Positions 8,266-16,238 of a stretch of 17,817 nucleotides of DNA are shown one piece after another. The notes beneath the pieces are model-generated. The model made no database searches, had not been told where the DNA came from, and saw nothing but the letters and a program-made list of their open reading frames with translations. Every line of letters starts with the position of its first letter. The stretch's first letter is position 1. A program made the position numbers and the translations under genes. This DNA is from an uncultured Clostridia bacterium (lineage in GTDB: Bacteria; Bacillota; Clostridia; Christensenellales; Borkfalkiaceae), in the NCBI GenBank assembly GCA_934254725.1, contig CAKQLR010000038.1, positions 1 to 17,817 of the forward strand, written 5' to 3'.

Positions 8266-9129
8266 TTATTCTTTAACGGCTCCTACGCTTGTCCCCTCGA
8301 CAAAATACTTCTGTATAAACGGATATATAACGATAAGAGGAAGCGAAGCCACTACGACGCAAGCCATTTTTACCGACTCGATAGGAACAAGCGAGTCACC
8401 GCTTGTCGGGAAAATCGAATTTACGTCGCTGATTATTTGCTGAACAAAATATTGAAGCGGATATAATTCCACATCGTCCAGGTAGAGCAACGGACCGAAC
8501 CAGTTGTTCCACGCGGATACCGCCGAGTAAAGGAATATAACCATAAAAATCGGAACGGAAAGCGGAATCATAATAGAAATATATATTTTCATCTCGCTTG
8601 CTCCGTCTATCGCCGCAGCCTCCTTCAACGATTCCGGAACGGAGTAGAAAAAGTTGCGCATAAGCAGGCAATACCACGCCGCAAAGGAACCGGGAATTAT
8701 AAGCGCTAACAGCGAATTGTAAAAGAAGAATGAAGTAACTACAAAAGTCGGGATCAGACCGCCGCTGAAAAGCATAGGTATTATCATGAGCCAACTAAAG
8801 AACTTCTTTCCTTTTAAATTAGAGCGGGATAACGGATATGCGTATAATCCCGTTACGATTAAAACGGCAAAGGAAGAGCCTAACGTAATTATAACCGAGT
8901 TAAGCAGTGAACGCAATACCAGATCCGTTTCTCCGAATATAAATTTATACGCTTCAAATGATATATGCGTAGTAAATATCGAGTATCCGTCGAGTTTCAG
9001 ACTGAATTCGTCCGTAAACGACGCAACTACTATAATCCAATAAGGAAGAAGGTAAATAAGCGTAATCAAAAACAAGAAAATTATATTAAATACGTTAAAT
9101 ACCTTTTGAGGAGTGCTTCTTTTCTTCAT
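8266..9129 (-). CDS. Sugar ABC transporter permease, YtcP-like
   Basis: A 287-residue inner-membrane permease of the CUT1 (MalG-type) family, partner of the permease encoded upstream. Hydrophobic segments are visible near residues 13-37, 72-98, 110-132, 138-158, 185-206 and near the C-terminus, consistent with six helices. The cytoplasmic EAA loop that docks the ATPase is clear at 170-190 (EAAAIDGASEM, ending MIPLS). I take the ATG at 9129, two bases after the stop of permease 1, because a GGGGTG site lies about seven bases before it. A TTG at 9135 would give an overlap but sits too close to that site. Together with permease 1 it should form the translocation channel. Confidence 0.94.
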   Translation of the reverse strand: MKKRSTPQKVFNVFNIIFLFLITLIYLLPYWIIVVASFTDEFSLKLDGYSIFTTHISFEAYKFIFGETDLVLRSLLNSVIITLGSSFAVLIVTGLYAYPLSRSNLKGKKFFSWLMIIPMLFSGGLIPTFVVTSFFFYNSLLALIIPGSFAAWYCLLMRNFFYSVPESLKEAAAIDGASEMKIYISIMIPLSVPIFMVIFLYSAVSAWNNWFGPLLYLDDVELYPLQYFVQQIISDVNSIFPTSGDSLVPIESVKMACVVVASLPLIVIYPFIQKYFVEGTSVGAVKE

Positions 9130-9131
9130 AA

Positions 9132-10103
9132 TCAATCACCCCACATGGACGGGTTGCCCGTCTTTTTAAGAACGGCATTGCAGCCGAGAGTTATTAAAAG
9201 CCCTATAATACCCTGAGCCATTCCCACAGCTGTAGCGCCTCCCCAACCGGACGGCGCCCCCTGGAACGTTCTGAAACTCCACGTACCGAGTACGTCGGCA
9301 ACTTCGTTTAAAAGAGAACTGCCGTTTGTAAGACAGTAAATCATATCGAAATCATCGCGAACGATACTTGCCGCACTGAGAACAAACGTAATTCCTATAA
9401 CGTGCATCAATCCGGGAATCGTAACGTGAATAGTTTGCTTCCATCTGTCTGCACCATCAATCTCCGCAGCACCGTATAAATCGGGATTTATATCGGCAAG
9501 AGCCGCCATAAACGTTATAGTTCCCCAACCGGACGATTTCCAGCCTGACATAAAAGTAAGTATAAATCTCCAGTATTTAGGCTCAGCATACCATTGCACG
9601 GGATCTCTGCCTAATTTTACAAGCAAAGAATTCAGCAATCCGAAATCCGTATTCAATATCGCATACAGCATGGAACTGATTATTACCCACGAAATGAAAT
9701 ACGGCAGATAACACGCTGTCTGAACAAACTTTTTATACCATTTTATTTTCAGCTCGTTAAACAGCAATGCGAGTATTATTGAAAGCGGGAAACAGAAAAT
9801 AAGTTTCAACACACCAAGTATAAGCGTGTTTTTAACCAGATCCCAGAAACCGAAAGACTTGACGGCGTAAATGAGATTGTCAAGCCCTACAAACTCACTC
9901 CCGAATATTCCGAGTCTCGGAGAATATTCGGTAAACGCCATATATAATCCCGCCATAGGCGCGTAACTGAAAACCAACAGTATGATTGTTCCCGGCAAGA
10001 ACATAAGATACAGTTGCCAGTTATTCAAAATATACGAAAACCATCCTTTATTTCTCTTTTTTCTGTTTGAAAGGACGTTTCCGACGCTCTTTTCTTTAGC
10101 CAT
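9132..10103 (-). CDS. Sugar ABC transporter permease, LplB-like
   Basis: A 323-residue inner-membrane permease of the CUT1 (MalF-type) family in the shorter LplB branch. After a basic N-terminus the first membrane segment is about residues 29-54. Others lie near 88-115, 128-150, 180-203, 232-250 and the C-terminus. The EAA loop is at 212-233 (AAEIDGADRWKQT, ending TIPGL). The start has an ACGGAGATAAA site immediately upstream. Its stop is followed after two bases by permease 2, so the two are almost certainly co-translated. The 88-bp gap before it is the longest in the window and holds two hairpins, which may set the expression of the transporter separately from the enzymes upstream. Confidence 0.95.
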   Translation of the reverse strand: MAKEKSVGNVLSNRKKRNKGWFSYILNNWQLYLMFLPGTIILLVFSYAPMAGLYMAFTEYSPRLGIFGSEFVGLDNLIYAVKSFGFWDLVKNTLILGVLKLIFCFPLSIILALLFNELKIKWYKKFVQTACYLPYFISWVIISSMLYAILNTDFGLLNSLLVKLGRDPVQWYAEPKYWRFILTFMSGWKSSGWGTITFMAALADINPDLYGAAEIDGADRWKQTIHVTIPGLMHVIGITFVLSAASIVRDDFDMIYCLTNGSSLLNEVADVLGTWSFRTFQGAPSGWGGATAVGMAQGIIGLLITLGCNAVLKKTGNPSMWGD

Positions 10104-10126
10104 TTTATCTCCGTTTTAATTTGACC

Positions 10127-10152
10127 GTCCGCCGTTGTTTGAAACGGCGGAC
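10127..10152 (-). promoter_or_regulatory. Strong intercistronic hairpin (10-bp stem) before the permease genes
   Basis: GTCCGCCGTT pairs perfectly with AACGGCGGAC around a 6-base loop, in the gap between the repeat lipoprotein and permease 1. In the direction of the operon it is not followed by a U-tract, so it is not a classical terminator for these genes. On the opposite strand it is followed by AGCCTTTTTT and could stop antisense transcription. An RNA-stability or processing element is the most likely role for the mRNA. Confidence 0.6.
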
Positions 10153-10164
10153 AGCCTTTTTTAA

Positions 10165-10184
10165 TTGAAACCCGTAAGTTTCAA
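10165..10184 (-). promoter_or_regulatory. Second small hairpin in the same gap
   Basis: TTGAAAC pairs with GTTTCAA (7 bp) around a 6-base loop, eight bases after the repeat-lipoprotein stop codon. No U-run follows in the operon direction. Together with the larger stem it makes a tandem pair of hairpins at this one junction only. Confidence 0.4.
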
Positions 10185-10191
10185 CCGAATT

Positions 10192-13100
10192 TTATTCTTC
10201 GGGGAAAGCTTCAAGAAGCTGAACTTCGCTTACCTCTACGGAAGAATTATCCGGACCCTGCGCATAAATTACCTGTACAGCGCCTTGCGCGATAACGCTA
10301 GAACCTATTTCGGTGAGATCTGCTGTACTTATGTTTATTTCGCCTTTTGTAGCTACGTTATCGTCTGTACCCAAACCGAATTTCTTCCAATCCTCCACTT
10401 TCGTCATAGAAGAAAGCGTTTTGCCTGTCCAGACCGTTACTTTTACTCCTGTTATCGTACCGTTTGCCGTAATATAATTTATTTCATACGCAAGGTAGAA
10501 TTCAAGAGTGTCTTTGGTCTCGTTAAGGTAAGGTCCGTTTTCGCCCATAAGATTGTAGGCAACGGCAAAAAAGTTGCTTTGTTCTTTGTTGTACGCAATC
10601 GCAAGGTTGTTATTGTTTATAACGAGCGACAAACCTTTTTTATCGTTGAACCAACTTCCTATCTTTTCGCTGCCGAGTATCTGCACACCGAACGCACCCG
10701 TGTTTGAAGTAGAGAACCCTTTCATTTTAAGCTTCATCACAACGAGTTGACCGTTTCCGGAATTACTCAAAATCTGTATATTGTTATCGTTGCCGTGCTG
10801 AGCGGAAGTTTTTTCTCCGCTTTCGTTTGTTACCGTAACTTCGGGAACTTCAAGTTCGGGTTCGGGGAAAGCTTCGAGCAGCTGTACTTCGCTTACCGCT
10901 ACCGAGGAATTATCCGGCCCCTGCGCGTAAATTACCTGTACGGTGCCTTGAGCTATAACGCTCGTCCCGAGTGTAGCAAGATCTTCGACGGCAATGTTTA
11001 TTTCGCCTTTCGTCGCTACGTTCGAGTCTGAACCCAAACCAAACTTAGACCAATTTTCAACTTTGCTCATTCCAGAAAGCTTTTTACCCGTCCAGACGGT
11101 TACCTTAACGCCTTTAAGTTCGTTTCCTTCCGCAATATAGTCTACCTTATAAACGAGATAGAATTCAAGAGTGTCCTGAGCTTCGTTTATATATTGTTCC
11201 ATACGACCGAAGCTTACGGCAACAAAATCATTCAATTCTTTTGTGTAGCATAATGCTATATAATTGCTGTTTACTACCAAAGAAAGACCTTTTTTGTCAT
11301 TAAACCAGCTTCCGATTTTTTCGCTGCCGAGTATCTGTACGCCGAACGCGCCAGTGTTTGCGGTAGAGAAACCATTCATTCTGAGCTTCATTGCAACAAG
11401 TTGCCCGTTGCCGGAATTACTCAAAATCTGTATGTTGTTATCGTTGCCGTGCTGAGCGGAAATCTTTTCTCCGCTTTCGTTGATTATAGTTACTTCGGGA
11501 ACATCGGGAACTTCTATAATCGGTTCCGGGTCGGGTTCTGTACCGGGTTCGGGGAAAGTTTCGAGAAGTTGTACTTCGCTTACCGCTACCGATGAGTTAT
11601 CCGGGCCCTGAGCGTAAATTACCTGTACGGCACCCTGTTCTATAGTTGACTTGCCTATTGCTTTGATATCTTCGGAGGAAAGCATAACCTCGCCTTTTGT
11701 AGCTACGTTTGCATCGGTACCAAGACCGTATTTTGCCCAATCCTCTACTTTTGTCATATCGGAAAGTTTTTTACCCGTCCAGACGGTTATCTTTACGCCT
11801 AAGAATTTATCACCTTCGACAACATACTCTACTTCATACGCAAGGTAGAATTCAAGCGTGTTCTTTGCATCGTTGAGGTAAGGTCCGTTTTCACCCATAA
11901 GATTATAGGCAACGGCTATGAAATTTTCGCCTTCCTTGTTGTAAGCAAGAGCAAGGTTGTTATTGTTTATAACGAGCGACAAACCTTTCTTGTCGTTGAA
12001 CCAGCTTCCGATCTTTTCACTACCGAGTATCTGTACACCGAACGCGCCAGTGTTAGATGTAGAGAAGCCGTTCATTCTGAGCTTCATTGCAACGAGTTGT
12101 CCGTCACCCGAATTGCTCAAAATCTGTATATTATTATCGTTGCCGTGCTGAGCGGAAGTCTTTTCTCCGCTAACGTTAGTTACCGTTACGTCGGGAACTT
12201 CGGGAGTATCGGGTCTTACGTACTCGTTTATCGTATCACCGGTAGTAACTCCTGTAAAGTCAATTCTGCCGTTGGGGTTCTGTTGTACCCAGCCTGCCCA
12301 CACGCCTGCTCCTTGCGAAACGGTGTTTACAGTCATACCGAGCTCTTCTATCGTAGACGCCGCGAGGTACGGAGCGTCGGAAGCAGCCAGAATTTTAGCC
12401 GATTGAACTTCGTTTATGGCATTGTTGAGAACGCTTCTGCCAAACGAAATTCTTTCCATCTTATCGGCGGTTTGTCCTGCCCATACGGTAAATTTAACGC
12501 CTAAAAGTCCACCTTCATCGTCGCTTACGTAATCGATCCTCCACGCAAGATAGAGATCGAGAACAGACTTACCGTTTTCTTTTTTAATCCACTTCTGGTT
12601 GCAAACGGGCGCTACAGCAAATGCCGAGTCAAATTGTTTGGAACCGTTGCAAAGCATTATAGAACCGGTCTGGTAGGACAGATTGATACCTGTACCCGCA
12701 AACCAAGTGGACATTCTGCTTCTTCCCAGAAGCTGAACTGTAAATATACCAAAGTCCATATTGCTTGCCTTGCTCTCATCGCCGAGAGTGGATTTGAAAT
12801 GTATCGTGTTAATTCTTCCGTTACCCGAACCGTTAAGTGCAAGTTGGCGAGCTTCGAATGTTTCAAGCATGTCATACTGTGCGCTCTTAAGATTTTCACA
12901 GCTTTCGTTTTCGACTACTACCGTTTCAACTATGTCGTCGGGCATATCGATTGTATACTTGGTCACGTCTGCAACTACAAGGAATTTTACCTTATATTCG
13001 CTGTCTACCCCGAATTCGTTCACACCGCGATAAACGATTGTATTCCAGCCTTCACTGCTTAAAACGACTTTTCCGTTTTCTATTTGCTTTATAGTGCCGT

Positions 13101-14625
13101 TCGGCTCTATTAAGTAAATATTGCTTGTCTTAGCGTTTGTCCAGGAGCAAGCAGGTACGTCGAGTTCTGTGTTGAGAGTATAGAAGGTTTCAAAAGACGA
13201 CTTATCAATATCGATTACAGGCACTTTAAGAGTAAAGCCTTCGAGAGTAGAATCGTAAACCTTTACGCTCTTTACGTACATCTTGTCCGAAGCGGGCGTT
13301 GCGCCGGAACTTGCGTCGAACATCGAACCGAAATACAACCAACCTGCGGCATCGTTATAGAACGTAGCGAAATCCGTTTCGTTCATAAAGCAATCGTCAT
13401 TGCCTTCAACGTTTAAAGATTCGTCACCGCAACGTATGGTGATTTTTGCATAATTTTCATTGATAACAAAGTTTTCCGTATCAATAGGCGATACGTCATA
13501 CCAAAGTTCCGCAACCACAGATGCATTTTCATCGGAAACGGACGCGCCGGTAGTATGAACGCGCATAACTATGCTGTGCGTAAGACCGTCGTAATACTTA
13601 ATTCTGAGCGAAGATTTAGCAAGTAAATCATTAGCGCCTGCTCTTAAAGTAAGAGAATTATCATCGCCCCTTACGAAAATACCCGCAGGCCAACTTCCTT
13701 CCGCTCCGGTTGGTGCAAGCTTGTCGTTGTTCTTTGAACCGTAATAACCGAAATGATACAACCATTCCCCTCCGTCAACATTCTTGGGGTCAACGGAAAT
13801 CATCAATGCAACGTAATCGTTTAAACCTACTTTATCGATGGTAAGTGCGGTTTCGCATTCGTTTTTATTAGCGGAATCGGCGGTTACTCCTATCCAATTT
13901 GCATCGGATAACCATTCTTTTCCGTATGCGTATTTGCCGACATGAATATCTATGGAAACGGGATCGGCTTTATTGCCTGCTCCGTCGGATACATTATATA
14001 CGGCTTTATATTCTCCGCTTGGGAACATAAGCTTATATTCAGCTCCGCTCGTGTTGTATCTGTTGACATATTGTTCGCCCTTGTAAACGGTTACCTGAAT
14101 GTTGGACGAAATATCGGCTCCGTCGTCTTCGGCAGTCGCAGAAGGCAGAATAATGTAACTTCCCGCAGATGCGGTAATGCTTCCGTTTGCGTTAACTTTA
14201 AGAGTAGGTGCAGTAGTATCATCCGTCACGATATAAGTAAATTCTTTAGTAACGGGCTTTTCATCTTTACCGTATACTTCGTAGCGAATAACCCATTTGT
14301 GATATGTTTTAGGCGTAAAAGCATGCGATACGTTAGCCTGTAAACCGTATAAAGGATATACGGCTTCGGTATTGTCTTCAGCCATACCTATAACGTAAAG
14401 AAGTACGGCGTCGCTTAAATCCGTACCGTCGGAATCCGTCGCGCTTGCCGTAGGCAATTCTACTTTTTTGCCCATTATGCCTTCGGCGGCAATTTCTCCG
14501 TTTATCGTAAGCGTTGCGCTTTCTGTCGAAATATCATCCTCGGCACAACCGAAACCGATAAAACAAGAAATAGTCATTACTGCTAACAGCGCGATAATTG
14601 ACAATAATCTGTTTTTAATTTTCAT
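10192..14625 (-). CDS. Giant surface lipoprotein with Ig-like modules and four tandem unrecognised domains
   Basis: A 1477-residue lipoprotein: signal peptide, then FIGFGC with Cys27 as the likely anchor. Residues about 35-135 and 136-230 look Ig-like (the second has the TAP...VSDGAGN pattern of bacterial adhesion modules). About 235-460 resembles a concanavalin/laminin-G-like sandwich, and 468-552 is another Ig-like module. Residues 568-795 are a diverged copy of a domain then repeated three times (811-1042, 1043-1260, 1261-1477), joined by Pro/Glu linkers. No catalytic motif is apparent. Lying among surface hydrolases and an importer, it probably binds or displays the target glycan; that is inference. 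I place the start at 14625, where GGAGG lies six bases upstream and the signal peptide begins. An in-frame ATG at 14694 would add 23 basic residues inside the preceding gene. The stop is followed by two hairpins. Confidence 0.88.
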   Translation of the reverse strand: MKIKNRLLSIIALLAVMTISCFIGFGCAEDDISTESATLTINGEIAAEGIMGKKVELPTASATDSDGTDLSDAVLLYVIGMAEDNTEAVYPLYGLQANVSHAFTPKTYHKWVIRYEVYGKDEKPVTKEFTYIVTDDTTAPTLKVNANGSITASAGSYIILPSATAEDDGADISSNIQVTVYKGEQYVNRYNTSGAEYKLMFPSGEYKAVYNVSDGAGNKADPVSIDIHVGKYAYGKEWLSDANWIGVTADSANKNECETALTIDKVGLNDYVALMISVDPKNVDGGEWLYHFGYYGSKNNDKLAPTGAEGSWPAGIFVRGDDNSLTLRAGANDLLAKSSLRIKYYDGLTHSIVMRVHTTGASVSDENASVVAELWYDVSPIDTENFVINENYAKITIRCGDESLNVEGNDDCFMNETDFATFYNDAAGWLYFGSMFDASSGATPASDKMYVKSVKVYDSTLEGFTLKVPVIDIDKSSFETFYTLNTELDVPACSWTNAKTSNIYLIEPNGTIKQIENGKVVLSSEGWNTIVYRGVNEFGVDSEYKVKFLVVADVTKYTIDMPDDIVETVVVENESCENLKSAQYDMLETFEARQLALNGSGNGRINTIHFKSTLGDESKASNMDFGIFTVQLLGRSRMSTWFAGTGINLSYQTGSIMLCNGSKQFDSAFAVAPVCNQKWIKKENGKSVLDLYLAWRIDYVSDDEGGLLGVKFTVWAGQTADKMERISFGRSVLNNAINEVQSAKILAASDAPYLAASTIEELGMTVNTVSQGAGVWAGWVQQNPNGRIDFTGVTTGDTINEYVRPDTPEVPDVTVTNVSGEKTSAQHGNDNNIQILSNSGDGQLVAMKLRMNGFSTSNTGAFGVQILGSEKIGSWFNDKKGLSLVINNNNLALAYNKEGENFIAVAYNLMGENGPYLNDAKNTLEFYLAYEVEYVVEGDKFLGVKITVWTGKKLSDMTKVEDWAKYGLGTDANVATKGEVMLSSEDIKAIGKSTIEQGAVQVIYAQGPDNSSVAVSEVQLLETFPEPGTEPDPEPIIEVPDVPEVTIINESGEKISAQHGNDNNIQILSNSGNGQLVAMKLRMNGFSTANTGAFGVQILGSEKIGSWFNDKKGLSLVVNSNYIALCYTKELNDFVAVSFGRMEQYINEAQDTLEFYLVYKVDYIAEGNELKGVKVTVWTGKKLSGMSKVENWSKFGLGSDSNVATKGEINIAVEDLATLGTSVIAQGTVQVIYAQGPDNSSVAVSEVQLLEAFPEPELEVPEVTVTNESGEKTSAQHGNDNNIQILSNSGNGQLVVMKLKMKGFSTSNTGAFGVQILGSEKIGSWFNDKKGLSLVINNNNLAIAYNKEQSNFFAVAYNLMGENGPYLNETKDTLEFYLAYEINYITANGTITGVKVTVWTGKTLSSMTKVEDWKKFGLGTDDNVATKGEINISTADLTEIGSSVIAQGAVQVIYAQGPDNSSVEVSEVQLLEAFPEE
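10195..10845 (-). repeat. Tandem domain repeat C (last copy)
   Basis: Residues 1261-1477. It begins VPEVTVTNESGEKTSAQHG and contains GAFGVQILGSEKIGSWFND, TLEFYLAYE, KVTVWTGK and VQVIYAQGPDNSS. The period to copy B is exactly 654 bp (218 codons), measured on the shared SAQHG-coding segment. Confidence 0.9.
10846..11499 (-). repeat. Tandem domain repeat B (middle copy)
   Basis: Residues 1043-1260 including the short linker after it. It matches copies A and C through most of its length at both protein and DNA level. It differs in the middle, where it has FGRMEQYIN in place of the longer NLMGENGPYLN of the other two. Confidence 0.9.
11500..12195 (-). repeat. Tandem domain repeat A (first close copy)
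   Basis: Residues 811-1042, including a longer acidic proline linker (EPGTEPDPEPIIEVPD) that makes the step to copy B 696 bp instead of 654. Its central segment matches copy C better than copy B. Confidence 0.9.
12241..12924 (-). repeat. Diverged fourth copy of the repeat domain
   Basis: Residues about 568-795. Order and key positions match copies A-C: FTVQLLGRSRMSTWF aligns with FGVQILGSEKIGSWF, LDLYLAWRIDY with LEFYLAYEVEY, GVKFTVWAGQ with GVKITVWTGK. DNA similarity is largely lost, so this is an old duplicate. Confidence 0.75.
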
Positions 14626-14631
14626 TTTTTT

Positions 14632-14636
14632 CCTCC
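14632..14636 (-). promoter_or_regulatory. Ribosome binding site of the giant lipoprotein gene
   Basis: GGAGG lies six bases before the ATG at 14625 and sets that start rather than the in-frame ATG at 14694. It sits in the string AAATAAAACGGAG, which also contains the stop codon of the gene before and recurs exactly before the GH3 gene. Confidence 0.8.
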
Positions 14637-14639
14637 GTT

Positions 14640-16238
14640 TTATTTTTGTTTTATAATTATCAGTGTATTTGCAGGCACGATAAAGCTTATGCATCTGTTT
14701 TTAGGCTTTATGGACTGCGACACGTTAATTATCGAATCGTCTTCAGGTAAAGTATCTTCGGAAAAGACTCTTCCCTCGTATACGGTTTTCGTGTTTTTAA
14801 CGGCGTACGCGTATTTTAACGTTTTATCCGTTTGATTGCAGATTACAATGCAATCCTTGTTTTCGGCGTCGACAAACAAAGTTCCCGCGACAAATTCATT
14901 TGATAAATCAATAGGATATACGCTCGAACCGCTCTTTATCGAATTACACATCGCCGCGTACATATAGTATTGTTTTCTTACGGCGAAATCTCTCGGCACG
15001 AGTTGTTCGTAATCCGTTCCGCCGTAGTATCTTTTATAGCTGTACCATAATCCGTTCTTATCCATCGCTTCGAAATTCGATACGGAATTATAATGGTCGA
15101 ACAAGTTCCAGTAACTCATTCCGGAGACGCCGCCGTTGTAAAAATTGAGCATCTGCCGAGAGAGCCCTAATGCACGATAAAAACTATCCATTGCCTGACC
15201 GTTTCCGCCGTCGGGATAACTGCCGAATTCGCCAACGTATGCGGGTATACCCTTTTCTTTCGCCACGGAAGCAAACGATTTTGCCCATTCAGCCATTTGC
15301 GTATTTGTGGACTGACCCGAAAAAATGTAAGTGTGAGAATTTATAACGTCGGCATAAGGTTTTATTCCTTCCCAGACTTTATCAAGCCAATTTTTTGCGT
15401 TCACGTCTGTCGCGTCGGATAAGTTAAATTTAACTTTATCCCTTATACCGTCTCTTTTAAATCTTTCGTCGAGATATTTTACCGTTTCAATGTAGCTTTC
15501 GGCATCGCCTATCTTTTCGTCAACCTGCCACGACCAGTCGGGTTCGTTGCCGGGAGTTATCTCGTCTATACAATCGTAACCCTGTTCGTTTATTAAATAG
15601 TTTATCAGCTCGGAAAAACACTCTGCGTATTCTTTTATGTTTTCCCCTTTTGCACCAACTACCCAGTTGCCTGCAGAATTGCCTTGGGACATAAAATAAT
15701 CCTGCCCCGAGAAACCGTTAGCGACAAGGGAAGCCCTTTTATTAACGCCCCATAAAACCAAAGTAACTTTTACACCGCAACGCTTTGCGAGCGCAAGTAT
15801 ACTTTTTACCCCTTTCATCTCTGCGGAATCATAAGTAAATGCATTTCTGTCGGCAACAAGCGGGTCATCGTTATCGTTTTCCGGTTCAAACCACGGAGGG
15901 CAAACCATCACACGGAACCTGCCCACACCCATTTCTTTTACTCTGCTCTCTATAACAGACCAGAATTCGTTTCTGTCAATATTATCGAAATACTTATCCC
16001 TTTGCCGTACCGCTTCGTCCGAAATGAAGAAATGAGGATCAAATTCAACGCCTATTTCTCTTGTTTCCGTAACGCTTTCGGTTTTCGGATTTAACACATT
16101 GAATCCTTCCGGATAAATCAGCTTTTCTTCCGACGAAGAGGGCGAAGACGAATCTAAATTGTCTCCGCTACAAGAGCATATAAAAGAAAAAAGCATTATT
16201 ATGGTTAAAATAAAAACTATAAACCTGTGTTTTTTCAT
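14640..16238 (-). CDS. Clan GH-A glycoside hydrolase lipoprotein (paralogue 1)
   Basis: A 532-residue surface lipoprotein: hydrophobic signal ending SFICSC (Cys21 or Cys23 lipidated), then a Ser-rich spacer. The TIM-barrel body carries Glu232 in ITPGNEPDWSW at the acid/base position and Glu337 in AYVGEFGSYPDGG at the nucleophile position, the clan GH-A arrangement. Roughly the last 100 residues form a probable beta-sandwich. It is a diverged paralogue of the lipoprotein at 4924-6468, sharing the GxExDP stretch near the N-terminus, the DSAEM segment and the KVKF segment. GH5-like is my best guess, without certainty. It probably attacks the polymer at the cell surface. Its ATG overlaps the stop of the GH2 gene by four bases (ATGA), pointing to coupled translation. 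The neighbouring repeat lipoprotein begins 14 bp after its stop. Confidence 0.83.
   Translation of the reverse strand: MKKHRFIVFILTIIMLFSFICSCSGDNLDSSSPSSSEEKLIYPEGFNVLNPKTESVTETREIGVEFDPHFFISDEAVRQRDKYFDNIDRNEFWSVIESRVKEMGVGRFRVMVCPPWFEPENDNDDPLVADRNAFTYDSAEMKGVKSILALAKRCGVKVTLVLWGVNKRASLVANGFSGQDYFMSQGNSAGNWVVGAKGENIKEYAECFSELINYLINEQGYDCIDEITPGNEPDWSWQVDEKIGDAESYIETVKYLDERFKRDGIRDKVKFNLSDATDVNAKNWLDKVWEGIKPYADVINSHTYIFSGQSTNTQMAEWAKSFASVAKEKGIPAYVGEFGSYPDGGNGQAMDSFYRALGLSRQMLNFYNGGVSGMSYWNLFDHYNSVSNFEAMDKNGLWYSYKRYYGGTDYEQLVPRDFAVRKQYYMYAAMCNSIKSGSSVYPIDLSNEFVAGTLFVDAENKDCIVICNQTDKTLKYAYAVKNTKTVYEGRVFSEDTLPEDDSIINVSQSIKPKNRCISFIVPANTLIIIKQK

Noticed and set aside
8396..8794. 132-codon frame on the minus strand inside permease 2
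   Set aside because: Out-of-frame shadow of a clear permease gene.
10127..10152. Hairpin as a rho-independent terminator of the upstream half of the operon
   Set aside because: In the operon direction the stem is followed by GGTCAAATTAAAAC, not a U-tract, and permease 1 begins 23 bp later with no clear promoter between.
10165..10707. 180-codon open frame on the plus strand
   Set aside because: Antisense to the last domain repeat. Similar plus-strand frames recur at each repeat copy (for example 10747-11031 and 12097-12504), as expected from repeated coding DNA.
14626..14694. Upstream start of the giant lipoprotein at 14694
   Set aside because: It would put 23 basic, non-signal residues before a perfect signal peptide and overlap the previous gene, whereas 14625 has GGAGG at ideal spacing.
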